DNA of 16,339 bases from HOT-345 sp963531535 (GTDB lineage: Bacteria; Patescibacteriota; Gracilibacteria; Absconditabacterales; Absconditicoccaceae): assembly GCA_963531535.1 (NCBI GenBank), contig CAUSGX010000017.1:1-16339 (forward strand), written 5' to 3'. This document shows, piece by piece, positions 1-9,320 of the stretch; the stretch's first letter is position 1, and every line of letters begins with the position of its first letter. Under the pieces are notes generated by a model, which did no database searches, was not told the origin of the DNA, and worked only from the letters and a program-made list of their open reading frames with translations. The translations under genes and the position numbers were made by a program.

Positions 1-1
1 C

Positions 2-625
2 TTTATAGGAATCCTCTTTTTAGCAGCAAGTATCCTCGCCTCACTCACAACAGCCAAAACTGTGCTAAATGGAATCTCTACAACAGCTCTGGTTATAGAA
101 GTGAAAACCAATGTTAACTACACAAGTCAAAGCACTAAAAATTCATTAAAACTAGAATATCAATGCTGAGACTGAAGCACAAGAACTTCTTGGACAAAAC
201 CATCAAGTACTTATCATGAAGAAGGATCAGAGCTCCGAGCGTTTTGCAATCCAAATGATCCTGAAGACATCGCAATCATTGATGGAACAGTATATGGATT
301 CGCCGCCTTTCTCATCTTTAGTATTCTAATCGTGATTTGAGGGATCTTACTGCTTAAAAAAGCTATTAAAATCAGTGCTAAAAAGAAAAAATTAAAAGAA
401 ATCTGAACTCCGATTTTGCTTGAGATCGACTCTCTAAAAGCAACCTGAGCAGTGATCAACAACAGAAGAGAATATCTTATCAAAGTGAACTACAAAGGAG
501 AAATCCTAACAAGCGATGAACCGATCTATTATCAACCTAATAACTGAAAAATCACAGTCTATATCAATACTATCGACCCAAGCGAATACTGGATTGATAC
601 TAAAAGCATTATTGAAGAAGAATAA
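2..625 (+). CDS. DUF3592-like membrane protein, copy 1 (5' end outside window)
   Basis: The reading frame is open from base 2 to the TAA at 623-625 once UGA is read as Gly. The visible part begins inside a hydrophobic segment, followed by an extracytoplasmic-type stretch with two cysteines (YQC and FCNPNDPED), a second hydrophobic helix around residues 95-115 of the visible part, and then a very basic segment (KKAIKISAKKKKLKEI). A C-terminal domain of about 75 residues ends in EYWIDTKSIIEEE. The two-helix layout with a CxPxxPE-like motif between resembles DUF3592 proteins, whose function is unknown. It is paralogous to the next gene along its whole length. Five in-frame UGAs match Gly or loop positions; the UGA at 167-169 aligns with a GGT codon in copy 2. 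The start codon is not in the window. Confidence 0.75.
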
Positions 626-637
626 ATCCTCCATTTT

Positions 638-665
638 TTGCTAAGATCTAAAAAATGATTATACT
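638..665 (+). promoter_or_regulatory. Promoter for DUF3592 copy 2
   Basis: TTGCTA (638-643) and TATACT (660-665) are separated by 16 bp. The predicted transcription start near 672 gives a leader of about 30 nt with no Shine-Dalgarno sequence before the ATG at 701. The same 16-bp spacing and short leader recur at other genes here, which supports the call. Confidence 0.5.
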
Positions 666-680
666 TAACATCAGATTTTT
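651..680 (+). terminator. Imperfect terminator-like hairpin around the -10
   Basis: AAAAATGAT (651-659) can pair with ATC-(AG bulge)-ATTTTT (670-680). The loop holds the TATACT -10 box and more T follows. It could end the copy 1 transcript while the copy 2 transcript starts inside it. The bulge and A/T-only outer stem make this the weakest example of the pattern. Confidence 0.3.
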
Positions 681-700
681 ATTTCTATAAGTAAAAAACG

Positions 701-1348
701 ATGTATACAAAAGCTTTTATTCCCCTTTTAGTAGGTTTAATATTTGCAGGAATTGGGATCTATATTTGCTGGACACCAACGGAACTCATGCTAAATGGAC
801 TTAACTCAACAGCAAAAGTTATAGAAATCGAGGAAAGTATTGACTCAGAAGGAGATACGATGTATAAGCCTAAATTTCAATATCAATGCGGTAGTGAGGA
901 GTTACACGAAACATGGTCTAATGTTAAGTCAAATACCTCTTATAGTATTGATGAGATCGTAAACATCAAATGTGATCCTCAAAATCCAGAGAAAATGACA
1001 GTGATGGAGCTATCTACATTCTTATTGTTTCTCTCACCTGTAATCGGAATAGCTACAAGCATTTCTGGGATTATCTTGCTAAAAAAAGCTATTAAAATCA
1101 GTGCTAAAAAGAAAAGATTAAAAGAAATTTGAATTCAATTAACTCTGAATATAACAGGGATTCACGAAAGTTGAGTTATTATTAATGAAAGGAAGGAATA
1201 TCTCATTGATGTAGAACACAAAGGAGAAATACTAACAAGTGATGAGGGAATCTTTTCCCCAATAAACAGCTGAAAAATCACCGTATATATAAACCCAACA
1301 GATCCGAGCGAATACTGGATCGATACAGAGAGCATTATTGAAGAATAA
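701..1348 (+). CDS. DUF3592-like membrane protein, copy 2
   Basis: This is a 215-residue protein. Residues 7-25 are hydrophobic (signal anchor), residues 30-100 form an outside-type domain with YQCG and IKCDPQNPEKMTV, and a second hydrophobic helix spans about 107-128. A lysine-rich cytoplasmic stretch (KKAIKISAKKKRLKEI) follows, then a C-terminal domain ending DPSEYWIDTESIIEE. It resembles DUF3592 proteins; function unknown. Under the standard code it would stop at 1130-1132, but the reading continues through three UGA codons in clear homology with copy 1 to the TAA at 1346-1348. The lysine-rich segment is nearly identical to copy 1 at DNA level, indicating tandem duplication. Confidence 0.8.
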
Positions 1349-1352
1349 TAAT

Positions 1353-1384
1353 AGAAAAAACTGATCAAAAGTCAGGTTTTTTCT
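1353..1384. terminator. Bidirectional terminator between convergent genes
   Basis: AGAAAAAACTGA (1353-1364) pairs with TCAGGTTTTTTCT (1372-1384) around a 7-nt loop, with one bulged base. T-runs occur on both strands. It lies 4 bp past the DUF3592 copy 2 stop and 17 bp past the hflX stop, as expected for a shared terminator. Confidence 0.7.
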
Positions 1385-1401
1385 AATGTATCTTAAAAAA
1401 T

Positions 1402-2562
1402 TTACTTTACTTTTTCTATCAACTTTCATCTCAATTCCTCAAAGCCTTTCCCCTCCTTAACTGAGATAAATACGCAGTTAAAATCTGAATACTTTTCTCT
1501 TAATTGTGCAATTCTCTCCTCGTCAGCTTTATCTATTTTATTAAACACAAGAATCTTATCCTGATGCGCTCAAATATCGCTCAAAACCTTATGAACAACT
1601 TCTATTCTCTCATCAACAAAAGGATCACTCGCATCAATAACATGGAGCAAAAAATCTGACTCAATACTATCTTCTAGAGTTGAAGAAAAAGATTTTACCA
1701 ACTTTGGAGGCAAATCTCTGATGAAACCAATCGTATCATTAAGCAAAACCTCCTTACCAAGTCAGGTTTCTGGATTTGTGATCAAATAACACTTTCCAAC
1801 ATTCGTCCCAAGCGTCGCAAAAAGCTTATTCTCAGCCAAAACGCCCTTATTGGTCAAAGCATTGAGCAATGAGGACTTCCCAGCATTAGTATATCAAACG
1901 ATCCCAATCGTTGGCATTCACTTCTTTTTACGAGCATCACGCTGGAGTTTTCTCATTTGTTCGTATTCAACAAGCTTCTTCTCTATTTTCAAAACTTTCT
2001 CCTTCAAATGTCTCTTCATTTTTTCAGTATTCGTCTCTCAGGCTCCCCTCGTTGCTCAGCTTCCACTTCCAGAAGAACCTCCTTGCCTACTGAGCTCCAT
2101 ACCCATTCCATAAATCCTAGGTCCCATATGCTTAATCGCAGCAAGCTCAATCTGAAGTCTAGCTTCACCTCACTCTGCATGTTTCTCAAAAATCTTCAAA
2201 ATCAGATCAACCCTATCTCGAGCGACCATCTTTTCTTTGAGATTTTGTTCCTCACTGACCAAACGCAACTTTTCATTGATCGCATAAATCTGAGCAGGCT
2301 TTAAAGCATTTCCGATCACAAGCAGATTTGCCTCCAAGCGAAGCATATCCTCCACAATTTCCTCAAGCTTCCCTTTTCAAACATAAGTTCTCAAGTCTGG
2401 TTGATCTTTTTTCTGATACTTTTGCAAGACTACAACTCCTCCATAAGTATTCACTAGATTTTCAAGTTCCCTCATTCTATCTTCTAGAATTTCCCTTGAA
2501 GTCTGTTTGTCGACAAGATCTACTAAAAAGACACGAAGAATTGGCTGTTGTTCTATTTGCAT
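1402..2562 (-). CDS. hflX: Ribosome-associated GTPase HflX
   Basis: This is a 386-residue HflX/Obg-class GTPase, a family that binds ribosomes and rescues or splits stalled or heat-damaged ones. The N-terminal HflX domain (about 1-190) has the typical QIYAINEKLRL-type segment, a Gly-rich GGSSGSGSGATRGAGE stretch matching the family's GxRGPGE motif, and a coiled helix. The G domain follows: G1 GYTNAGKS at 223-230, G3 DTIGFIRDLP, G4 NKID. The first G1 glycine is encoded by UGA (1894-1896), as is the Gly of RGAGE, so the gene is intact only under table 25. The start ATG (2560-2562) has a good Shine-Dalgarno sequence. The gene is divergent from the Aas-like gene. The stop is TAA. I first suspected a frameshift near 2050; it disappears when the GAG-ACG frame is used. 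Confidence 0.95.
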
Positions 2563-2567
2563 TTCAT

Positions 2568-2573
2568 CTCCTT
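2568..2573 (-). promoter_or_regulatory. Shine-Dalgarno site of hflX
   Basis: AAGGAG on the minus strand lies 5 nt before the ATG. It is the only clear, well-spaced Shine-Dalgarno sequence in the window; most other genes have A/T-rich leaders without one. Confidence 0.7.
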
Positions 2574-2604
2574 ATTCAAATAAAAACTCCCATTTCCACT
2601 GATA

Positions 2605-2632
2605 AATATAAACAATCTCTATCCAAATGCAA
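2605..2632 (-). promoter_or_regulatory. Candidate hflX promoter
   Basis: On the minus strand, TTGCAT (2632-2627) and TATATT (2610-2605) are 16 bp apart. The leader to the ATG would be about 35-40 nt and includes the Shine-Dalgarno site. The -35 box is weak (3/6). Confidence 0.4.
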
Positions 2633-2715
2633 ATACAAATCTGATCATAACTAGAGATCCCTGATGCTTTCTGACAATAGGAAGTCCAAAAGGTATCAAA
2701 AATCTCAATAAAATC

Positions 2716-2743
2716 TTGTGAAAAAAGAAAAAGTCCTTATACT
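2716..2743 (+). promoter_or_regulatory. Promoter for the Aas-like gene
   Basis: TTGTGA (2716-2721) and TATACT (2738-2743) with a 16-bp spacer. The predicted start near 2750 gives a leader of about 30 nt to the ATG at 2781, without a Shine-Dalgarno sequence. Confidence 0.5.
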
Positions 2744-2780
2744 TGAATTAATACCCTTTACCACTATCAAAACAAAACCT

Positions 2781-5411
2781 ATGAAACGACTTGCAAAACT
2801 ATTCCTTTGGATCATTAGACTTCGCTATACTGTTCAGATCACCTGACTTCCAAAGAAAGCAAAAAATCAGACTTTTCTTATATTACCAAACCATATCTCT
2901 TTCCTAGAGCCTATGCTTATTTGGAGTATTTTCCGTCCATATACCAAAATTAGACCAGTAGTTACAAGTCTCTTTACTCAAAATCGTATTTTGGCTCCTA
3001 TTTTCCGCCTCATCGGTGCAATTAGTGTTGAGGAAAATTCATCTAATCAGAAAAAAGATTTCTCTGAAAGCATTAACTCAAGCCTCTCAGAACTCAAAAA
3101 CGCACTCAAAAAATCTGACTCAGTTCTTTTATTCCCATCGGGACAGCTTGCAGGACAAGGACTAGAATATCTCTGAGGGAAAAAGTCAGCCCTTCTCGCA
3201 GTAAATGCAGCTCCTGAAAATACAAAAATTCTTACAGTTCGCATCCAAGGACTATGGTGATCTATGCGGTCCAAAGCTCGAACAGGAGAAAGTCCAAACC
3301 TCTTCCGAAGCTTTGCTAAAGCAATACGATATCTCCTTGCAAACCTCATATTCTTCCTCCCAAAGAGAAAGATCACAATTGAGATCGTAGAACAGACTGA
3401 CTTTCTCAAGGAGCAAGCAACTACTTCCCTTGAAGCATTCAATCATAATTTAGAAAATTTTTATAATAAAAAAGGAGAAGAAAAAGTCAGTTTTCTCCCC
3501 CATTATTTTTACTATAACGATGTAAAAAATAGGGCATTACCGAATTTTATCCAAGACTCAATCAAAAGCCTAAAAACAACCAAAACCTACAATACACAAA
3601 ATTTTAATCCTGAAATCATCGAAACGATCTTTTCAGAACTCAAAACACTCAAACAAATCCCTACAGAAACAACACTTTCTCTTGAACAAAACCTTATTCT
3701 TGATCTGTATTTAGATTCATTGGATATGGCAGAAATCAAAAACATCATCCTTGCAAAATACCCATCAGCTTCAAATACACCAGTACTTGAGCTCAAAACA
3801 GTAGCTGATTTGGTCGCAATGGCGATGGGACTTACCCAAAGTGAAGATTCTGATTTCAAGCCTTGTGATTGGAGAATCAGCTCAAAAAAACAAGAGCGAT
3901 TATTAGATGAAAAGCTGAATATCCTTGAACATTTCAAGCTCCAGCGAAAAACAGATAAACAAGCAACTCAAATCTACGACCAACTTTTTGGACTACAAAC
4001 AAGGAGCGATATAGTATTAAAATCGCTTCTCATCAGTGATTATCTGAAAAACATTCCATGAAAACATATCTGAATTATGCTCCCATCTCTCGGAAGCACA
4101 AGTATTCTCCTACTTTCAACCTACCTTGCAGAGAAAATTCCAGTAATGATGAACCGAACTCATCCACAAGGCGCTTTTGATCATTGTGTACAGTTTTCAA
4201 AAACACAAAAAATCCTGACTTCCAAAAAGTTTTTTGACAAGATTAATATCGAACGATTAAAGGACTATGACTTTATTTTCCTTGAAGATCTCCTCAAAAA
4301 TATCTCCATCTTCCGCAAAATTAAAGCTCTCATCAAAAGTAAGTTTTTTCCTCTCCCAAAAAAATTAGATCCAACAGCAGTTGTCCTCTATACTTCAGGA
4401 AGCGAAAACCTCCCAAAAGCAGTTGAACTTACTCACAAAAACCTTATTACCAATCTTCAAGGAGCTTTAGATATCATGCATATCAAACATGATGAAAGAC
4501 TCTTCTGCTACCTTCCACCATTTCATAGCTTTGGATTTACAGTCAATACGGTGCTTCCACTCGTTGCCGGACTCAGATCTATAAATACGCCAGACCCCAA
4601 CGACTCTCTCACTGTTGCCAAGTTGATCGATCATACAAAACCAACACTCTTAGCAACAACGCCGACTTTTTTGAGAAACCTATTACATATTGCCTCACCA
4701 GATCAGCTAACTTCATTAAGATATGTGATCACTGGAGGAGAAAAGTGTAGTGAAGCTGTTTTTGAAAAGTTCAAAAAATCTGTTCCTCACTGAGTGATTC
4801 TCGAAGGATACTGAATCACTGAATGTAGTCCGATCATCGCTATCAATCCAATTGAAAAACAAAAAGCTCAATCTGTGGGAATTAGCATTTGAACTGGTAA
4901 AATCAAAATTGTAAATATTGATACAAACCAAGAGATGGCTTCTAATCAAGAATGAATGATTCTCTTCTCAGCGCCAAGTGTATTCAATGGTTATCTAGAT
5001 AGTAGTATTGAAAGCCCATTTCTAGAGATCGACTGAGAAAGATGGTATAAAACCTGAGATCTAGGATATCTTGATAAAAATGGCTATCTTTATATCACAG
5101 GAAGAAAAAAGAGATTTCTAAAACTCTGATGAGAGATGATTTCCTTACCATTTATTGAAAGTTTATTACTTGAAAAGTATGGTAGTGAGACATGAGCAAA
5201 TCTCGCTGTTGAATGAAAGGAAACTGAAGACAATGTTGAAATTACCCTTTTCTGCGTTGATTTCACCCCATCGCTCAAAGAAGTCAATCTCTACCTCAAA
5301 TCTAAATGAGTCAATAATCTTATCAAAATTGACCATATAAAACCAATTTGAGAACTCCCTCTCCTCGGAAGCGGGAAAATAGACTACAAAATTCTGAAAT
5401 CAATGTGTTAA
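2781..5411 (+). CDS. aas: Aas-like acyltransferase-ACP-acyl-ACP synthetase fusion
   Basis: This is an 876-residue protein with three modules. (i) A PlsC-type lysophospholipid acyltransferase occupies about 1-215: motif I is NHISFLE at 37-43 (H38, with Glu instead of the usual Asp) and motif III is FPSG at 118-121 (Ser instead of Glu of FPEG). (ii) An acyl-carrier domain spans about 265-345, with LDLYLDSLDMAEI; S313 is the likely phosphopantetheine site. (iii) An AMP-forming ANL domain spans about 430-876, with YTSGSENLPKA at 537-547, YGITECSP, YKTGDLG, GRKKRFLKLGGEMIS and GSGKI. The SGSE and RFxKxxGEMxS signatures match E. coli Aas, which activates fatty acids onto ACP and reacylates lysophospholipids. 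I infer membrane-lipid repair or scavenging. At least 17 UGA-Gly codons occur, most of them after 4790. A nucleosidase-like gene follows 22 bp later. Confidence 0.85.
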
Positions 5412-5433
5412 ACCTTTATTTTGTTTTATACTT

Positions 5434-6003
5434 ATGCATTTTCTCGTTTGTTGTGCCACTTCTTGAGAGCTTAAGACTGTTAAAACTCAAATCAAAGCAC
5501 TAAACCTCAAATCAAACCTAAAAATCTCCTATCTCTGCACAGGAATAGGAAACTATGAAAGCATCTACACTCTAACAAAATTCTTGACCGAACACGCTGA
5601 ATCAGATTTTTTCCTAATAAATATCGGAATCTGCTGACATACTTGCCTACAAACACCACCAAAAGCAATTCAAATCTGAAGAATAAAAAATCTGACTACT
5701 CAAAAGGAACTCCTACCTCCACTGCCTATACTGTTTGAGCAAATCGCTAGTATCCGGTCTTCTGAAACCGTTATGACCGAACAGATCATCGAAGAAAACT
5801 CTTTTGTAGATATGGAAAGCCGAGGAATCGAGCTCATATGTGATAAATTCAGAATTCCTCGTCTATTTCTCAAAGTCCCTTTCGATAAAATCTGAATCGA
5901 AACGCAAAATTTTGATAAAGAAAAAGCCCTTGAGATGCTCGCAAATCATATCGATTACGAAAGACTTATCAAAAGCCTGACCTCTCAAGAGCTTATACAC
6001 TAA
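5434..6003 (+). CDS. Nucleoside phosphorylase/nucleosidase-like protein
   Basis: This 189-residue protein resembles the MTA/SAH nucleosidase and purine phosphorylase superfamily. It begins with a beta-strand plus Ser/Thr loop (MHFLVCCATSGELK), has GIGNYES in place of the substrate-loop GxGxxxA, then LINIGICG. Near the C terminus, FVDMESRGIE matches the family's VDMExxA motif that contacts ribose, and VPFDKIG supplies an Asp where the catalytic Asp normally lies. At 189 residues it is shorter than the usual 230 or so. The substrate (MTA/SAH, futalosine or another nucleoside) cannot be told from sequence. UGA encodes Gly at four or more sites. It probably shares the aas transcript: the gap is 22 bp, and the TATACT at 5427-5432 lies too close to the ATG to act as its promoter. 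Confidence 0.65.
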
Positions 6004-6044
6004 TTCAATTTTTTCAGAGGATTATCAAACAATTAAAAATCTGA

Positions 6045-7334
6045 TTATTTTGTAGAAAAGTTCAACTTTCCTCACTTTTCATCTACAACAACTTTAGACT
6101 GTGCTGGGATTTTTCACTCAATAATCTCAAGCGCCAACTCATCCAAAAGGTAGGTCTGCAAAGCTCTCTTGAGTGGTCTTGCTCCAAACTGAGGATCTCG
6201 TCCTTTTTGTGCAAGGAAGCTTTTCGCCTTTTCAGTAAGCTCAACTTCAAGTTCCTTTCCCTCAAAGATCTGCTTGAGATAACCATTGAGCTGCACATCA
6301 ACAATATCACGAATCTCACGCTCTCAAAGAGCATTGAAAAGTACGATATCATCAAGCCTATTCAAAAATTCAGGACGGAAATGCTGCTGAAGCAATGGCA
6401 TCATCTTAGATAAAAGATCCGAAAAATCTGATTTTTTATTTTTTTCTCCTTGCTCTAGCAAGAGCTCAGAACCAATATTTGAGGTCAAGATAATAATAGT
6501 ATTCTTGAAATCTACAGTCTTTCCAGTGCTATCGGTCAATCTTCCATCATCTAATACCTGTAAAAGCAGATGAAAGACCTCAGGATGCGCTTTTTCAACT
6601 TCATCAAAAAGCACTACAGCATACGGCTTTCTCCTAACCTCCTCTGTTAACTGTCCTCTCTCCTCATAACCAATATATCCTGGAGGAGACCCAATCAATC
6701 TGGATACAGAATGCTTCTCCATATACTCTGACATATCAATTCTAATCAAAGCATTCTCATCATCAAACAAGGTATTTGCAAGCGCTTTTGCGAGCTGGGT
6801 CTTTCCTACCCCAGTAGGTCAAAGGAAAAGGAAGGATCCAATTGGTCTATTCGGATCTTTAAGTCCAGCCCTTGCACGACGAATAGCATTCGCTACAAGA
6901 TGAACAGCCTTTTCTTGTCCAACGACAGACTTTTTCAAAATTTCCTCAAGATCTGCTAGTTTTTGCATCTCAGTAGAAACAAGCTTAGCAACGGGGATTC
7001 CTGTCCACTTAGCAATAACTTGAGCAACATCCTCACTATCTACAATATCCTGAGAGGCATTTTGCTGTGCTTTGGTTTCTAGCTCCTCAAGCTGCTTTTG
7101 AGCCTGAGGCAATTCTCCATAGCGGATCTGAGCAACTCTATTGTAATCTGTTTGCTTTTCAGCAACTTCTGCCTGATGCTCAAGATTCTTGATAGTCTCC
7201 TTCAAAGTCTTGAGCTGCTGAGTTTGCGCCTTTTGCCTCTCCCATTCAGCTTTTTTGATCGTATATTTTTCCTTGAGCTCCACAAGCTCTTTTTCTATCT
7301 GTGCAAGACGGTCTTGCTTTGGTATTTTTGCCAT
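6045..7334 (-). CDS. clpB: ClpB-type ATPase lacking the N-domain and NBD1
   Basis: This 429-residue protein matches only the C-terminal half of ClpB/Hsp104 disaggregases (about 860 residues). Residues 1-100 are a charged coiled coil equivalent to the end of the ClpB middle domain, including the QIRYGELPQ motif. The second AAA+ module follows: KWTGIPV, SVVGQEKAV, Walker A GPTGVGKT at 173-180, SPPGYIGYEERGQLTE pore-loop region, Walker B LFDEVEKAH (D244, E245), sensor 1 LTSNIG, arginine finger FRPEFLNRLD and sensor 2 GARPLKRA. G173 is UGA (6816-6818); four UGAs occur in all. The ATG at 7332-7334 gives a 47-nt leader from the predicted promoter. No NBD1 lies upstream: a promoter and a divergent helicase do. 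It is either a true stand-alone D2 protein or one part of a split ClpB. Confidence 0.85.
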
Positions 7335-7387
7335 TTGTTTTCTGTGATAATAATATAAAAATATAGCACCAATATTTAACAAGTGCT

Positions 7388-7415
7388 ATAATAGAGAAAA
7401 AAATCAGATTTTCAA
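7388..7415 (-). promoter_or_regulatory. Promoter of the ClpB-like gene
   Basis: On the minus strand, TTGAAA (7415-7410) and TATTAT (7393-7388) are 16 bp apart, with predicted start near 7381. The in-frame TTG at 7382 would fall on the transcription start, so the ATG at 7334 is preferred. This promoter also argues that the gene begins here and is not the 3' half of a longer gene. Confidence 0.55.
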
Positions 7416-7555
7416 GAGATTTTTTAGAAAAAATATTCTCCTGTTTCTATCTTAGAAAATCAATACTCTAAAAGAATCTCTAGTAATTGATCAGGATTTT
7501 ACTATAGTTATTTATAACTTCAAGGCTGTGGTAGAAAAATCTCTGAATCTTAACA

Positions 7556-7616
7556 AAAAACGGTGATTTCTTGGCCAGATTTGGCTTTGGGTTACCGTTT
7601 TTAGATTTTCAAAATC
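7556..7616 (+). promoter_or_regulatory. Structured leader of the RNA helicase gene
   Basis: AAAAACGGTGA (7556-7566) pairs over 11 positions, one a G-U, with TTACCGTTTTT (7592-7602). The interval holds a nested hairpin GCCA-GATT-TGGC (7574-7585). A second small hairpin GATTTT-C-AAAATC (7604-7616) ends 7 nt before the ATG. The long stem ends in five T's, so it could act as an attenuator, or as a structure that the helicase itself or cold modulates; that is inference. The rest of the gap between the divergent genes (7416-7555) is A/T-rich. TATAGT (7503) and TATAAC (7513) are possible -10 boxes without a well-placed -35. Confidence 0.5.
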
Positions 7617-7623
7617 GTAGATT

Positions 7624-9240
7624 ATGACAACATTTAAGCAACTCGGACTTACCGAGAAGACTTTAGTAGCACTTGAAAAAAAAGGTTATAAAACGCCTTC
7701 TCCTATTCAGGAAAAAGTGATTCCACTGCTCTTAGCTGGGGAGGAGAATATTATCGGTCAGGCTGCTACAGGAACAGGGAAAACCGCGGCTTTTTGACTA
7801 CCATTGATCGAAAAGCTTCAGGGGACTCATCGTCCTCAGGCATTGATCCTTGCGCCGACTAGAGAGCTTGCAAACCAAGTGGCAGAGGAAATTGAATCCT
7901 TTCAAACAGGAAAAGAGCTCAGAGTCCTTTCAATTTATGGAGGACAGTCTTATACTATTCAGATTTCAGCTTTGAAAAAGGGAGTAGATATTATTGTTGG
8001 AACGCCAGGTAGGGTGATTGATCATTTGGATCGTGGAAGTTTGAAGCTTGATAGTTTGGACTATTTCATTCTGGATGAAGCAGATGAGATGCTGAATATG
8101 GGATTTATTGATGATATTGAGACAATTTTCAAAAAAGCGAATCCTGATAAAAAGGTCCTCTTGTTTTCTGCGACAATGCCTAAAGAAATTCTCTCAGTTG
8201 CTAAAAAATATATGGGGAACTATCAACTCGTTTCTGTGAAAAATGATCAGATGACGACAACTCAGACTTCTCAGATTTATTTTGAGGTGCAAGAGGAGGA
8301 TAAGTTGAATGCGCTTTGTAGAATCATTGATGTAGAACCAGATTTTTATGGGATTGTTTTTTGTAAGACAAAGTTAGATGTCGACTTTGTAACTGGGAAA
8401 TTGATGGAGAGAGGGTATCAAGCTCATGGTTTGCATGGAGATATTTTGCAAAAGCAGAGAGAAACGATCCTAGATCAGTTTAAAAATAAGACTGCAAAAA
8501 TCCTTGTTGCGACTGATGTGGCCGCTAGAGGAATTGATGTGAACGATATTACCCATGTGATCAATTATGCTCTGCCTCAGGAGATTGAAAGGTATGTGCA
8601 TAGAGTTGGGAGAACAGGAAGAGCCTGAAAAACCTGAATTGCTATTAGTTTTGTCACTCCACAGGAATATAGAAAACTCATTTCTCTCCAAAAGATTACT
8701 AAGACTGATATTCAAAAGTGAGTAATCCCTTCAGCAGAGGAGATTATTGCAAAAAAGAAAGAGCAGCTCTCTAGGGATGTTGATGCAGTGCTTGATGGGC
8801 AAAAATATATGGACTATCTCCCTATTGTCAAAGAACTTACAAAAACTCACGCTCCAGAAGAAGTGATTGCTGCGCTCTTGAGGCTTAACTATGATGATAG
8901 TTTTAATCCGCAGATGTATAAGGAAATCAGTGAAGTAAAGATTGATACGACTGGAAAATCCAGACTTTTTATTGCTTTATGAAAGAAAGCTGGATATAGT
9001 CCTCGTAGCTTAGTAGATATGTTGGTAACTGAAACTGGGATAAAGGCGAGGATGATTGATGATGTGAGAGTGATGGAGGATTTCTCTTTTGTGACTGTGC
9101 CGTATCTAGAGGCTGAACATATCCTTCATGCTTTCAAATCTCGTAAGGTGAAAGGAAAATCACTGATTTCTAAGGCAAAAATGGATCGTGGTTCATCTTC
9201 TGCTCAAGGAAAGAGGGGATTTCCTAGGAAGAAGAGGTAG
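7624..9240 (+). CDS. deaD: DEAD-box RNA helicase, DeaD/CsdA-like
   Basis: This 538-residue protein has the complete DEAD-box set: Q motif (YKTPSPIQ), motif I ATGTGKT (48-54), PTRELA, GG, TPGR, DEAD (151-154), SAT (182-184), ATDVAARGID and HRVGRTGR (326-333). A C-terminal DbpA-type RNA-binding domain (about 430-500: RLFIALGKKAGYSPRSLVDML) and a basic tail follow. The family unwinds structured RNA in ribosome assembly and cold adaptation. Five UGAs are read as Gly, including G58 in AAFGLP directly after motif I and the Gly after GRTGRA; under the standard code the gene would break into several pieces. The stop is TAG. It is divergent from the ClpB-like gene and preceded by a structured leader. 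Confidence 0.95.
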
Positions 9241-9280
9241 GTTTGATTTCTAAAGTCCTCAGTCTTGTTTACGCAAGCTA

Positions 9281-9297
9281 GCTCCCTAGCAGGGAGC
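9281..9297. repeat. Perfect 7-bp hairpin
   Basis: GCTCCCT-AGC-AGGGAGC is a perfect inverted repeat 40 bp past the helicase stop. No T-run follows, so it is not a standard intrinsic terminator. It may stabilise the mRNA 3' end or be part of the adjacent repeat element. Confidence 0.5.
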
Positions 9298-9320
9298 GAA
9301 AGTAGAAATTATGTTGTTCT

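Noticed and set aside
2000..2090. Apparent frameshift in hflX
   Set aside because: The stop came from reading one base out of frame; the correct frame gives SGSGSGATRGAGETNTEKMK, matching the HflX GxRGPGE region.
3047..3442. Minus-strand open frames inside the Aas-like gene and similar long frames opposite hflX, trxB and the lipoproteins
   Set aside because: They mirror codon structure of the real gene, lack recognisable motifs, and have no promoter or start context.
2781..5411. Several separate short genes or a decayed pseudogene in the lipid-enzyme region
   Set aside because: All breaks are UGA at positions where homologs have Gly or tolerate it; the frame never changes and motifs continue across every break.
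5427..5432. TATACT as promoter of the nucleosidase-like gene
   Set aside because: The transcription start would lie inside the gene after its best ATG, and no good -35 is present.
6004..6044. Terminator between the convergent nucleosidase-like and ClpB-like genes
   Set aside because: Only weak, interrupted A/T pairing was found; no credible stem with a T-run.
7335..7382. Longer ClpB-like protein starting at TTG 7382
   Set aside because: The TTG falls on the predicted transcription start and adds a hydrophobic stretch unlike ClpB; the ATG at 7334 fits the coiled-coil start.
9281..9297. Terminator of the helicase gene
   Set aside because: The hairpin is strong but no T-run follows on either strand.
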